NCBI RefSeq assembly: GCF_016775155.1
Contig: NZ_JAEUGD010000066.1
Location: forward strand, 470,833 to 534,832
Reading direction: 5' to 3'
Origin: Fulvivirga marina
GTDB lineage: Bacteria > Bacteroidota > Bacteroidia > Cytophagales > Cyclobacteriaceae
Length of the DNA: 64,000 nucleotides
Part shown: positions 19,801 to 28,387 of the stretch, one piece after another
How positions within the stretch are numbered: position 1 is the first letter of the stretch
How the letters are laid out: each line of letters opens with the position of its first letter
Program-made: the position numbers and the translations under genes
The notes under the pieces: model-generated
What the model saw: only the letters and a program-made list of their open reading frames with translations
Told to the model about the DNA's origin: nothing
The model's database searches: none

Positions 19801-22800
19801 ATATTTTCAGACCGATCGATCAACACCCCTACCAAATCGCCGGATTGTACGTCGGCGGTTTCTATGAGGTAGTTAGCTAACTTATTGGATCTTTCATGCA
19901 GGTTGAGATAGGTCAACTGCTGCTTTGATGTAATTAAGGCAGTTTTCTCACCGTTCAATAGCACCTGCTCTTCAAACAGGGCATGCAGGGGTTTGTCTTC
20001 AGGGTAAGTGGATTCGCTGAAGCTACTGAAGTCCCTAAGCTGTTCTTTTTCATGCTCAGGTATATAATCCAAATTATCCAAGGTAGCTTGTGGGCTATCC
20101 AAAACACTCAGGGCCAGTTGCCCTAAGTGATTGAGCATACGCTCTATGGTCTCTTTCTTAAACAGGTCAACATTATACTCCGCACTTATCGATACGCTTT
20201 CTCCATTATCTTTAAATACGAGTGATAAATCAAATTTACTAACGTTGAAAGTGGGTGCGTAATTAACCGTTTTTACACCATTCAAATCAAACTGTCCTGC
20301 GGGGCCAATGTCGATATTTTGCATGGTCACCATCACATCAAAAAGTGGAGACCTGCTCACATCTCTGACCAATTCCAGCTCTTCTATTAACCTGTCGAAA
20401 GGATAGATCTGGTATTTCTGTGCATTTAAAAGTTGCTTGTTAACCTCCTTAAGCAGCTGACCAAAGTCCTCATTGCCCCGGAACATAGACCTGACACCCA
20501 GTGTATTAAAGTAAAGTCCTACCTGGTTCTCAAGGTCCCGATGATTACGGCCTGTAGATGGTGTACCTACAATGATGTCTTCCTGACCGGTATATCGGTA
20601 GAAAAGTGCTTTGGTGAGCGAAAGTAAGGTAGCAAACAAACTGACCTGTTGCTCCTGACTGTATGTCTTCAGCTTTTTGGCGATGTCCTTATCCAACTCC
20701 AAACTGGTATGGTCCCCTTTGAAGGTTTGCACCCTTGGTCTCTGAAAATCAGTGGGTAAATCCAAAAGTGGTAATTCACCTTTGAACTGGTTGTGCCAGT
20801 ACTGCTGGTAGACTTTAAGGCTTTCTCCTCTCAATTGTTGGTTTTGCCAGTGGGCGTAATCCTTATATTGGATATGAAGTGGTGCCAACGGACTTTCTGC
20901 TCCTTCAATACGGGCATTGTATAATTCTGTCATTTCCCTGATCAGGACGATCAGCGACCACCCATCGGAAATGATGTGGTGCATATTGAACACAAAAAGG
21001 TGCTTCCCTTCCTCCAGCTGAACCAGTTTGGCCCTTAATAGCGGCCCCTTCTCAAGATCAAATGGAGCTATCGCCTCTTCCTCAGCAATTTCACTAGCTT
21101 TCTCGTCACTTTGAGCTTCATGACTCAAGTCTATGAACTCTACATCAAAACCGCATTCGGAAAACTCATGCACCTGTTGCATCAGGTCTCCTTCTATCAT
21201 GGTAAAAGTGGTTCTAAGGATCTCATGGCGCTGAACAACCTCGGCTAGTACCTGCTTAAATACTTCCAGGTTCAGCCCTTGAAATATCATGGCCGCCGGG
21301 CTATTATAGATGGAGCGCTGCTCTTCAAATTGGTTGAGTATCCACATGCGCTTCTGAGCGTGAGATACTTCATAATATGCCGCCGCAGGAACAGGCTCAA
21401 TGGCACTTGCCTTTTGCTCTCCATTTATGGGGAGATAAGCCATTGATCTCGCCAGATCAAGTGTTTTGCGACTTAGGAAGTCTTCTTTGTAGGTGTCCTT
21501 CCACCTATCAGCAATGGTGCTATCGATGCCCTGATGTGTAGCAAATTTCACGTCACCGATCATCTTCGAATCTTCAGATATACCATCCAGCATTTTTGAT
21601 TTTTTGCCGGCGTATATTTCAAGCATTTCTTTTTCGTAAGGTATTTCAAGAAAGTCACATACTGACATCAATGTTGACTCCGGCTCTCGTACCAGGTCTT
21701 CGTATTGGACCACAAACTTTCTCGAAGCAGGCACATTTTCCAGATGTGCCTGGATGTTCTGATAACTGACCAACCAGGTTAGCTCTGCTAATTCACGTAA
21801 AGTGAATGGGTGTTCATAACGGAATATCTGATCCATTTTGGTATTCTCAAAAGAGTTGATCATACCATAAGGGTGCCTTTGCAGTACGAGGTATTTTGGT
21901 GACTCGAAGTAAGTCTCCATCCGTGTTAAAGCCTCTGGGTCAATGGTATAGTTGGGTGATTTGTCCACCAGCATACGATCGCCTGAAAGCTTTTGTAAAA
22001 GGGCATAAAACTCCTTCACTGGCATTTTTTTACTTTCCAGATCACGCATGATATCTCTGGCAAGATCGGCATCGCATTCATTAAGCTCCATTAATGCCCT
22101 GATTGTACCTTCCAGGAAGAAACTATATGGCCCTTCAAGTTTGTCTTTCCTTTCCTCCAGGGTATTGAAGCTCATCAATTCCAGTTCCGGTGGAGCAAAT
22201 AACATGGGATGGCCACTGAGCATAGCTCTGAACAATGTTGACCCTGACCGTGGTGGTGATAATATAAATACTGCCGGCTTGTTTTTAGGCTCATCAAGAG
22301 CAACAGGCTCAGGAGAAACTATCAGGTTTCTGAATTCTGCCTCTTTTTGATCATCAATGGATGAGCCTCCCTGGTTTTGATAATTCAATAAACTGGTGGC
22401 CAGTTCCTTGATAGAAGGTGATTCAAAAAGGAGTGTGATATGAATGATATCACCTGTTAACTCCTGTATTTTATTACAAATACGAATGGCCTTGATAGAG
22501 TCTCCTCCCAATTCAAAGAAATCGTCAAGAATGCCTACCTGATTGATGCCCAATACATCCTGCCATATCTTCACCAAAGAGGTTTCCATCGCAGTGGTCG
22601 GAGCCTGATAATTCTTCGACTCTACAAAGGAATGTGGCAAGGGAAGTGCCTTGGCATTGATTTTTCCGTTGGTAGATAAAGGAAACTTGTCCATACCAGT
22701 CAGGTATGAAGGCACCATATACTCGGGCAGGTTACTGGTCAAAAATCTTCTCAGTTCATCATTGTCCAGATCGCCATTGGCTATATAATAGCCGACGATA

Positions 22801-25800
22801 TAGCGCTGCTGATCCTTATTTTCAGGTGCCATCACATGTGCATCTTTCACTGCCGGATGCTTCAGCATGGTCCTTTGTATCTCTCCCAGTTCTATGCGGT
22901 AACCTCGTATTTTTACCTGGTTATCTATACGACCAAAAAACTCCAATGTGCCGTTTTCAAGCCATCTGGCTGTATCACCGGTCCGGTACAGTCTTTCATT
23001 TGATATTGAAGGATTGATTATAAACCTCTCAGCAGTCAGCTTAACATTGTTAAAGTATCCGTTGCATACCCCTGTTCCTCCAACGAACATCTCCCCAACA
23101 ACACCTGTAGGAAGCAGGTTACCATCCTTATCGCATACATATACTGTAGTTTCAGGAAGCGGAACACCGATAGGGCTACCTTTTGAAGGTGTAAGGATAT
23201 CTTCCTCGGTCAGCTTGCCATAGGTCACATGCACCGTGGTTTCTGTAATACCGTACATGTTGATCAGTGCTACTTTATCCAGCGGATATGATGCTATCCA
23301 TGGCTTGAAAGTGGCAGGCTCCAGGCGGTCGCCGCCAAAAATGACACACTTCAAATGCGACAGGTAGCTCTCCTCTTCATGTTTCAGAAGGTATTCGGAA
23401 AGATATTTAAAGGCCAATGGCGTCTGATTGAGCACTGTGACCTTGTTTTCCTTAATGAACCGTGCAAAGTGGGCCATGTCTTTACGCGTGGTATTCGTTG
23501 GCACCATCAGCTTACTTCCATTGAGCAAGGATCCGAAAATTTCCCATACTGAAAAATCGAAGTTATAGGCATGGGCCAGTACCCAAACATCAGCCGATGA
23601 AAAACTAAATGGGTGACGGTCATTTCTGATCAATCGTACCACATTTTCATGTGTGATCATACAACCCTTTGGCGTACCGGTTGACCCGGAAGTATAGATA
23701 ATGTAAGCCAGGGTTTGGGGCTTGGCTGAAGACTTTACTACCGCATTTGCATGGTTTGCAATATCTCTAAGATCAAATTGCGATCTATCTGATTGCTCTG
23801 ATCTCACTTCATCAGAAAGCTCTTCGCTGTCTATATATAATACGGCACCAAGTTCCTCACAATCTCCATCTTGCAGCTTGTTTACTGTTTCGAAATATTT
23901 CTTCTGGGTGATCAACAGTGGGGCATCGGTATCATTCAATAATAATTTGACTCTATCATAAGGGTTTTTAGAGTCAATAGGCAGGTAAGTACATCCAGCT
24001 CTCAATACTCCGAATATGCTGACTACGGCCTCTATGGAGTTATCTAAAAGCAATCCGATAATTGCCTTTTTCCCCACGTTTTGGGATTTTATAAACGATG
24101 CAATAGCACTGGCCTGCTGTGATAACTCCTGGTATGTCAACGAGCGCTCTTCATCCTGCACGGCCACATGGTCTGGCACCAGATTCACTTGTTCATCAAA
24201 CAGGTCTATTAAGGTTTTATCCTGAGGGTAGCCTGCCTGGGTATTGTTGAACGACTTCTGTATTCTTTTGTTATCCTCTATTGAAGGTACGTCGGTTCCC
24301 TCCTCTTTTGCTGTCTGGTTATCAGACAATTGGTCTGACTCATGATTTAAAGCTATTAAAGCAGTATCAGGATTGTTAAGCACATGGTGAAACAGGCATA
24401 GCAAATGCTCTTTAAGTCGCAGCACTGTTTCCTCTTTGAAAAGGTTGGAGTTGTACCTTACATGTACTTGCAGGTGACCTTCGTTTCTTCTGATCAACCT
24501 CATCAGGAGGTCGAATTTACTTCCTATGTTAAAATCTATTTCGGAATCTGTTGCTGTGGTATCGTCGAGTGCTTCTGATGTATTTTCAGCCCCGACTGAC
24601 AGGTTATTGATATCTGCAGTTACCACCACATCAAAAAGCGGGTTCCTGCTCATATCTCTTTTGAGATGCAGATCACTTACGATTTGATCATAAGGATAAA
24701 CCTGATGGTCATAAGTTTCCAGCAGTTCTGCTTTAGTCTGAGATAAGTAGTCCTTAAAGCTCATATCAGGGTCTACTTCGCCTCTGATTGCTATCATATT
24801 GACAAAAAAGCCAATCAGATTATCCAGGTCACGGTGTACCCTTCCGCTAACCGGCGAACCAACGGTCATGTCTGTTTGCCCTGTATATTTATAGAGCAGC
24901 ACCCTGACTACCGACAGGAAGCCCATAAACAGGGTAACCTGATGCTTGTTGCAAAGCGCCTCAAACCGGGATGCCATATCTTCTGTCAACTCAAAATCGA
25001 TCAGCCCTCCATCGAAAGACTGGACTGATGGTCTTTCAAAGTCAGTAGGCAGCTCCAAAGGTGCCGGCAGGTGTTGCAATTTACCCAGCCAAAATTGCTT
25101 ATGTTCTTCCAGTATGGCTCCGCTCAACTGCACCTTCTGCCAATGAGCATAGTCCCTGTATTGAATTGGCAATTCAGGCAATGGATTTTCTTTATCCTGA
25201 ACAAAGGCTTCGTACAACGACAGTACTTCTTTTACCATTAGCCCCATGGACCATCCATCTGATACGATATGATGCACTGTGTAGATGAATGCACACTCAT
25301 TGTCTGTCAACTGAAGAAGTTTGACTCTAAAGAGTGGACCTTTTTCAAGATTAAAAGGAGTCTGAGCCTCTTTCTGAGCTATTTGCTCCAATTGATCTGT
25401 TTCAATCGCCTGGTCTCTGAGGTCCTCATAGACCATTTTGAAAGGGAAGTCTTCCAGGTTATGGACTTTTTGCATCGGCTCATCGTCCACGGTTATGAAA
25501 GTTGTCCTCAGCACTTCATGCCGCTCTATAAGCGTAAGCAGAGCTTTGTTCAGGGCGTCTTTATCAATATTCTTGAGTATTGACATGCCGGGCATGTTGT
25601 ACACGATCTGATCAGGGTTAATCCGGTCAAGTACCCATAGCCTTCTCTGTGCATAGGATGCCTCATAATATGGACGGTCTCCCAATCTCTCAATTTTAAC
25701 TTGCTGTGCACGATCACCTCCGGCAATGATCTCGCTCAATCCTTTAATGGTTGGATTCAGGAACAGTTCCTTGATGCTTACCTTAACACCAAGCTCCTCT

Positions 25801-28385
25801 TCAACTTTTGCTGTTACCTGAGTGGCTTTAAGGCTGTGACCTCCTATTTCAAAGAAGTTATCATGTATGCCTACCTGAGGGATATCCAGTACCTTTTTCC
25901 AAATCTCTGCTACCGCTTTTTCAGTATCATTAGTAGGTAGGTCAACACCTTCTTTAAGGTAGTCTGTTACCTTGGGTAATAATTTGCGGTTGAGTTTACC
26001 ATTATCTGTAAGGGGTAGTGCCTCCAATGGTATAAAATGCTGGGGAACCATGTAGCCTGGCAAAGACAATGAAAGCTCTGCCTTAATATCCTCTATAGTA
26101 TGTTCCTCATGATGGACTACATAAGCTACCAGCCGCTTATGCTTAAACTCATCCTCCTCAACAATGATGGCTGATTCTTTTACTCCGGTTATTTTTCCAA
26201 GCTGATTTTCAATTTCCTTCAGTTCGATACGATAGCCCCTGACCTTCACCTGTTCGTCTACCCTGCCGATAAACTGAATATTTCCATCAGGTAATAGCCT
26301 CGCTCTGTCTCCTGTGCGATAAAGTTTTTCTCCCTTTTTGAAAGGGTGAGGTACAAATTTCTCAGCGGTAAGTTCAGGATCATTAAGATATCCTTTGGCG
26401 AGTCCGTCACCGGAAACGCACAACTCTCCTGGTATACCCGGTGGCAGTATCTGGTTGTAGTCAGTTTCTTTAACTATATAGCATTGAGAATTGGCTATAG
26501 GCTTACCTATAGGGATATTACTCAGGCTTTCATCAGTTCCATCGATGAGGAAGGTCGTAGAGAATGTGGTATTTTCTGTTGGCCCATAGCCATTAATCAG
26601 GGCAAGGTCAGGCCATGCTTTTCTCACTTTACTGATATGGGGGGCAGAAAGTGCTTCACCTCCGACCAGTAAGGTTTTTAATGGAGCAAAAACTTCAGTA
26701 CCTCCATCCACAAGGTTATTGAATAAGGAAGCTGTTAGCCAGCAGGTGTTTACATTATATTTTTTTAGATATACGCCAAATTCTACATGCGTTAATAAGG
26801 CTTCTTTATCGATGAGGTGAAGAGAGGCACCATTCAACAGTGCACCCCATATTTCGAAAGTAGATGCATCAAATGACAACGGTGCCGTTTGTGCTATTCT
26901 GTTCTCGGGAGTGATGTTGATGTAGTTGGTATTTCTAACCAGCCTGTTAATGCTTTTGTGCCTGATCAGTACACCCTTGGGTACACCTGTTGTGCCCGAA
27001 GTATAGGTGATATAAGCAGTATTATCTGCACTTTGATCTCTTTTAACGGCACCTTTGCTCAATGCTGAAAAGTGCTTTTGCGAATACTGTCGCTTATTGC
27101 GAACAGGCAGTGACCTGCCTTCAGAGCTGGCAGTCCTATCGATATGCAGCATGGTATCAAACCTAAACTGCGTTAATTCGCTTTCCACGGTGGCGATCTT
27201 TTCAGAGTGCTCCACGCGATCGATCGCAGCAAAATCGTGCTGAAGGTCGTTGAAGAAATTTCTGGAGATAAAAAGCTCATTAGACCAATCCAGTTTAGTG
27301 GTATACTTGCCCGGATTTTGTGCTTTGAAGTCTTTCAGGGATTGGATAAGCTCATCTTTACTATCCTGATCCATAATGTCTCCAATAAAAATAAGCCCTT
27401 TATCACTCACCAACTCCATAGCGCTTTCAAGCACTTTGTAGAGGTAGTTGTGTCCGTTAAAACACTGGATCACACTGTTGATGATGATGACATCAAAATC
27501 TCTCTCTTTTAGTGAGCTGATTTCATCAGCAGACATAGTTTGCAGAAAGATGTTGTCCAGTCCGCGCTTTTCGCTTTCTGCTTTGGTTTTCTTTAATATT
27601 TCTTCGGAGTGATCTACACCGTAATAGCTTTTCACTAATGGCGCCAGACGAAACATACTGATCCCTGAGGAGCAGCCTATTTCCAGCACTTTATGTTCTT
27701 TCTTCAGCAGTGGTTTGAGTTTATGCAGTATATTATCTCCATACTCATCCATCACTTTTCTACTGAGATCTTCGCCTGTATAGCTGTTTACCCAGCCTCC
27801 ACCTTGAATGTCATCCGCAGCTTTTTGCCCTATGTAATCCCAGAGTTCTGCTTTGCCCAGTTCATTGACTTCATCGTCTTCTTTTAACAAGTCATCCGTA
27901 TCCAGACAGAGGTACGACTCTAATGATGGACACTCCCACTGAAGTTTGTTGAGCAGTTTGAGGTATTTCTTCTCTGAAATAACCCACTTCGCCCCGGTAT
28001 CTTCTATGATATACTTAAGCCTTTGAAAGGGAAAGTCCGGATGAAAAGACACATAGGTGCCTCCTGCTTTGAGGATACCCAGCAAGGCTACCAACATATG
28101 ATCGGAAGGCTGAAGCAAAACGGCAACAGGCTCTTCAATAGCAATATTATGAGCTACAAGGAAATTAGCGACCTGATTTGAACGCTCATCAAGCTCCTTG
28201 TAGGTAAATGAGAAGTCACCGTATTGAAAGGCTGTTTTATCGGCATATGTCCCGGCAATCTCTTCAAATAGCTGGCTTACCGTCTTATCATCAGGATAAT
28301 CGGTAGCCGTTTGGTTTAATGCTTCAAATGCGGCAGGTAGTTTAGCCGCGCCTTTTTCGACAAGCTTAAAGCTAGAAATTTTCAT
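16875..28385 (-). CDS. NRPS: A(Val, +MT)-T / C-A(Thr)-T-sulfotransferase / C-A(Gly)-T-C
   Basis: The largest protein in the window, 3836 residues. A1 has a methyltransferase between A2 and A3 (VLEIGCSSG ~235) and code DAFWLGGTFK (Val). T1 is at ~845, then C (HHIVSDGWS) ~1040. A2 has A3 motif TSGSTGTPKG ~1565 and the exact Thr code DFWNIGMVHK; between A2 and A3 it keeps short pieces resembling methyltransferase flanks. T2 (GGDSIKAI) at ~1955 is of the GGDS form. A sulfotransferase follows at ~2030-2315 (SPPRSGSTLF, DKSPNYTID, RHPYGMINSF). Then C (HHIISDGWS) ~2470, A3 with code DILQLGMIWK (Gly), T3 ~3325 and a terminal C (HHIIADGWS ~3520). The terminal C serves gene 7's A domain. It adds MeVal, a sulfated or dehydrated Thr, and Gly. 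Confidence 0.95.
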   Translation of the reverse strand: MKISSFKLVEKGAAKLPAAFEALNQTATDYPDDKTVSQLFEEIAGTYADKTAFQYGDFSFTYKELDERSNQVANFLVAHNIAIEEPVAVLLQPSDHMLVALLGILKAGGTYVSFHPDFPFQRLKYIIEDTGAKWVISEKKYLKLLNKLQWECPSLESYLCLDTDDLLKEDDEVNELGKAELWDYIGQKAADDIQGGGWVNSYTGEDLSRKVMDEYGDNILHKLKPLLKKEHKVLEIGCSSGISMFRLAPLVKSYYGVDHSEEILKKTKAESEKRGLDNIFLQTMSADEISSLKERDFDVIIINSVIQCFNGHNYLYKVLESAMELVSDKGLIFIGDIMDQDSKDELIQSLKDFKAQNPGKYTTKLDWSNELFISRNFFNDLQHDFAAIDRVEHSEKIATVESELTQFRFDTMLHIDRTASSEGRSLPVRNKRQYSQKHFSALSKGAVKRDQSADNTAYITYTSGTTGVPKGVLIRHKSINRLVRNTNYINITPENRIAQTAPLSFDASTFEIWGALLNGASLHLIDKEALLTHVEFGVYLKKYNVNTCWLTASLFNNLVDGGTEVFAPLKTLLVGGEALSAPHISKVRKAWPDLALINGYGPTENTTFSTTFLIDGTDESLSNIPIGKPIANSQCYIVKETDYNQILPPGIPGELCVSGDGLAKGYLNDPELTAEKFVPHPFKKGEKLYRTGDRARLLPDGNIQFIGRVDEQVKVRGYRIELKEIENQLGKITGVKESAIIVEEDEFKHKRLVAYVVHHEEHTIEDIKAELSLSLPGYMVPQHFIPLEALPLTDNGKLNRKLLPKVTDYLKEGVDLPTNDTEKAVAEIWKKVLDIPQVGIHDNFFEIGGHSLKATQVTAKVEEELGVKVSIKELFLNPTIKGLSEIIAGGDRAQQVKIERLGDRPYYEASYAQRRLWVLDRINPDQIVYNMPGMSILKNIDKDALNKALLTLIERHEVLRTTFITVDDEPMQKVHNLEDFPFKMVYEDLRDQAIETDQLEQIAQKEAQTPFNLEKGPLFRVKLLQLTDNECAFIYTVHHIVSDGWSMGLMVKEVLSLYEAFVQDKENPLPELPIQYRDYAHWQKVQLSGAILEEHKQFWLGKLQHLPAPLELPTDFERPSVQSFDGGLIDFELTEDMASRFEALCNKHQVTLFMGFLSVVRVLLYKYTGQTDMTVGSPVSGRVHRDLDNLIGFFVNMIAIRGEVDPDMSFKDYLSQTKAELLETYDHQVYPYDQIVSDLHLKRDMSRNPLFDVVVTADINNLSVGAENTSEALDDTTATDSEIDFNIGSKFDLLMRLIRRNEGHLQVHVRYNSNLFKEETVLRLKEHLLCLFHHVLNNPDTALIALNHESDQLSDNQTAKEEGTDVPSIEDNKRIQKSFNNTQAGYPQDKTLIDLFDEQVNLVPDHVAVQDEERSLTYQELSQQASAIASFIKSQNVGKKAIIGLLLDNSIEAVVSIFGVLRAGCTYLPIDSKNPYDRVKLLLNDTDAPLLITQKKYFETVNKLQDGDCEELGAVLYIDSEELSDEVRSEQSDRSQFDLRDIANHANAVVKSSAKPQTLAYIIYTSGSTGTPKGCMITHENVVRLIRNDRHPFSFSSADVWVLAHAYNFDFSVWEIFGSLLNGSKLMVPTNTTRKDMAHFARFIKENKVTVLNQTPLAFKYLSEYLLKHEEESYLSHLKCVIFGGDRLEPATFKPWIASYPLDKVALINMYGITETTVHVTYGKLTEEDILTPSKGSPIGVPLPETTVYVCDKDGNLLPTGVVGEMFVGGTGVCNGYFNNVKLTAERFIINPSISNERLYRTGDTARWLENGTLEFFGRIDNQVKIRGYRIELGEIQRTMLKHPAVKDAHVMAPENKDQQRYIVGYYIANGDLDNDELRRFLTSNLPEYMVPSYLTGMDKFPLSTNGKINAKALPLPHSFVESKNYQAPTTAMETSLVKIWQDVLGINQVGILDDFFELGGDSIKAIRICNKIQELTGDIIHITLLFESPSIKELATSLLNYQNQGGSSIDDQKEAEFRNLIVSPEPVALDEPKNKPAVFILSPPRSGSTLFRAMLSGHPMLFAPPELELMSFNTLEERKDKLEGPYSFFLEGTIRALMELNECDADLARDIMRDLESKKMPVKEFYALLQKLSGDRMLVDKSPNYTIDPEALTRMETYFESPKYLVLQRHPYGMINSFENTKMDQIFRYEHPFTLRELAELTWLVSYQNIQAHLENVPASRKFVVQYEDLVREPESTLMSVCDFLEIPYEKEMLEIYAGKKSKMLDGISEDSKMIGDVKFATHQGIDSTIADRWKDTYKEDFLSRKTLDLARSMAYLPINGEQKASAIEPVPAAAYYEVSHAQKRMWILNQFEEQRSIYNSPAAMIFQGLNLEVFKQVLAEVVQRHEILRTTFTMIEGDLMQQVHEFSECGFDVEFIDLSHEAQSDEKASEIAEEEAIAPFDLEKGPLLRAKLVQLEEGKHLFVFNMHHIISDGWSLIVLIREMTELYNARIEGAESPLAPLHIQYKDYAHWQNQQLRGESLKVYQQYWHNQFKGELPLLDLPTDFQRPRVQTFKGDHTSLELDKDIAKKLKTYSQEQQVSLFATLLSLTKALFYRYTGQEDIIVGTPSTGRNHRDLENQVGLYFNTLGVRSMFRGNEDFGQLLKEVNKQLLNAQKYQIYPFDRLIEELELVRDVSRSPLFDVMVTMQNIDIGPAGQFDLNGVKTVNYAPTFNVSKFDLSLVFKDNGESVSISAEYNVDLFKKETIERMLNHLGQLALSVLDSPQATLDNLDYIPEHEKEQLRDFSSFSESTYPEDKPLHALFEEQVLLNGEKTALITSKQQLTYLNLHERSNKLANYLIETADVQSGDLVGVLIDRSENMLITLLGILKAGAAYVPVDKDYPLERIDYICQDSGMKALITNAELQVNTMMEVINLKDVEEGIDACPSSLPAKGTADSAIYCLYTSGSTGKPKGVLVNHRSVVNFLTSMKQITDITADDRMLATTTYCFDISVLELFLPLVTGATVILADDDTIKDPILVKEAIEKYNPDIMQATPTMWKAQVDAGWQGSKTLKLLCGGEALSVDLGQKLLERSGALFNMYGPTETTIWSTYKYIKHNDDLLTIGRPIANTGIHILDAHQLPTGINIPGELCISGAGLAHEYMNRLDLTAEKFITVKTLNGDHERLYRTGDQARWLPSGDIGFMGRLDNQVKVRGHRIELKEIEHVLLQHPDVDQAIVTVKKDGDQEAQMVAYFITTKTWQPGEWRSYLNRYLPEYMIPAYFIPLDEVPLTSNGKVDHKALPDPVGVNGSSQKDYVPPRNALQSKVLEIWTNILGKTSMGIHDNFFELGGHSLKATQFVSRIRKEMNADIRLSDVFLNPTIESVSACIAQAGRANYQQIEPVAEADSYEISYAQRRLWILNKLQTNQFAYNMPGAYVLEEEVDKDALDRTFKALIERHETLRTTFIEVNGEPRQKIHSYESLGFSVAYTDLRGEENPDEKAAVLAQEESRKPFDLTNGPLIRVSLLQLGEERSMLLYTLHHIIADGWSLRIFFEEAISLYMAFANGRANPLQPLKIQYKDYVHWQNNISLKNDEAYWMTKLSDLPDKIQLPYDFGSEELNNFNGAVESLVLNANLREGLQRLAFKNSTTLSNTVFTILNVLLQNISGQNELLVGTASASRNHVDLEGLIGFFVNPLVILTKIEEDASFEELLQQVTQNSIEAFDHQNYPFDLLVEKVGPKGADHKQPIFNVFYGFQNFVDINTPGSAEEPGKEDKSEEISEKLKGVQQDFNVSRFDLTLFVVDSAEGISLKLEYNSDQFKRETIKKYLSYFEQITQAVLEEQPEKELHGAHEATI
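21428..22290 (-). other. Sulfotransferase domain integrated after the Thr carrier (gene 6)
   Basis: About 285 residues sit between T2 and the next C domain in the same frame. The PAPS 5'-phosphosulfate loop is SPPRSGSTLF, followed by LFAPPELELMSF, a DKSPNYTID segment and the probable 3'-phosphate site RHPYGMINSF. These features match PAPS-dependent sulfotransferases, including those embedded in PKS modules such as CurM. The upstream A domain carries a perfect Thr code, so the Thr hydroxyl is the obvious acceptor. The result could be O-sulfo-Thr or, by elimination, dehydrobutyrine. Confidence 0.88.
23720..23900 (-). other. Probable methyltransferase-loss scar in the gene 6 Thr A domain
   Basis: Between A2 and A3 this A domain reads KYFETVNKLQ...LYIDSEE, then RSQFDLRDIAN before A3. 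The gene 7 Thr A domain reads KYVRTMNRLQ...LCIDSDE, the methyltransferase, then KSQFDRRALQ. The uninterrupted domain thus appears to keep both flanks but not the enzyme between them. Confidence 0.6.
27100..27930 (-). other. Class I SAM methyltransferase inserted at A2-A3 of the Val A domain (gene 6)
   Basis: The insertion lies between LQWECP and the sequence before TSGTTGVPKG. It has VLEIGCSSGISMF, YYGVDHS and IIINSVIQCFNGHNYL. Similarity to the gene 3 insertion, in an A domain with the identical Val code, points to a duplicated A-MT unit. Confidence 0.88.
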
Positions 28386-28387
28386 AA

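Noticed and set aside
21428-22290. Sulfotransferase as a separate gene
   Set aside because: It is in frame with the carrier before it and the C domain after it, without a stop codon.
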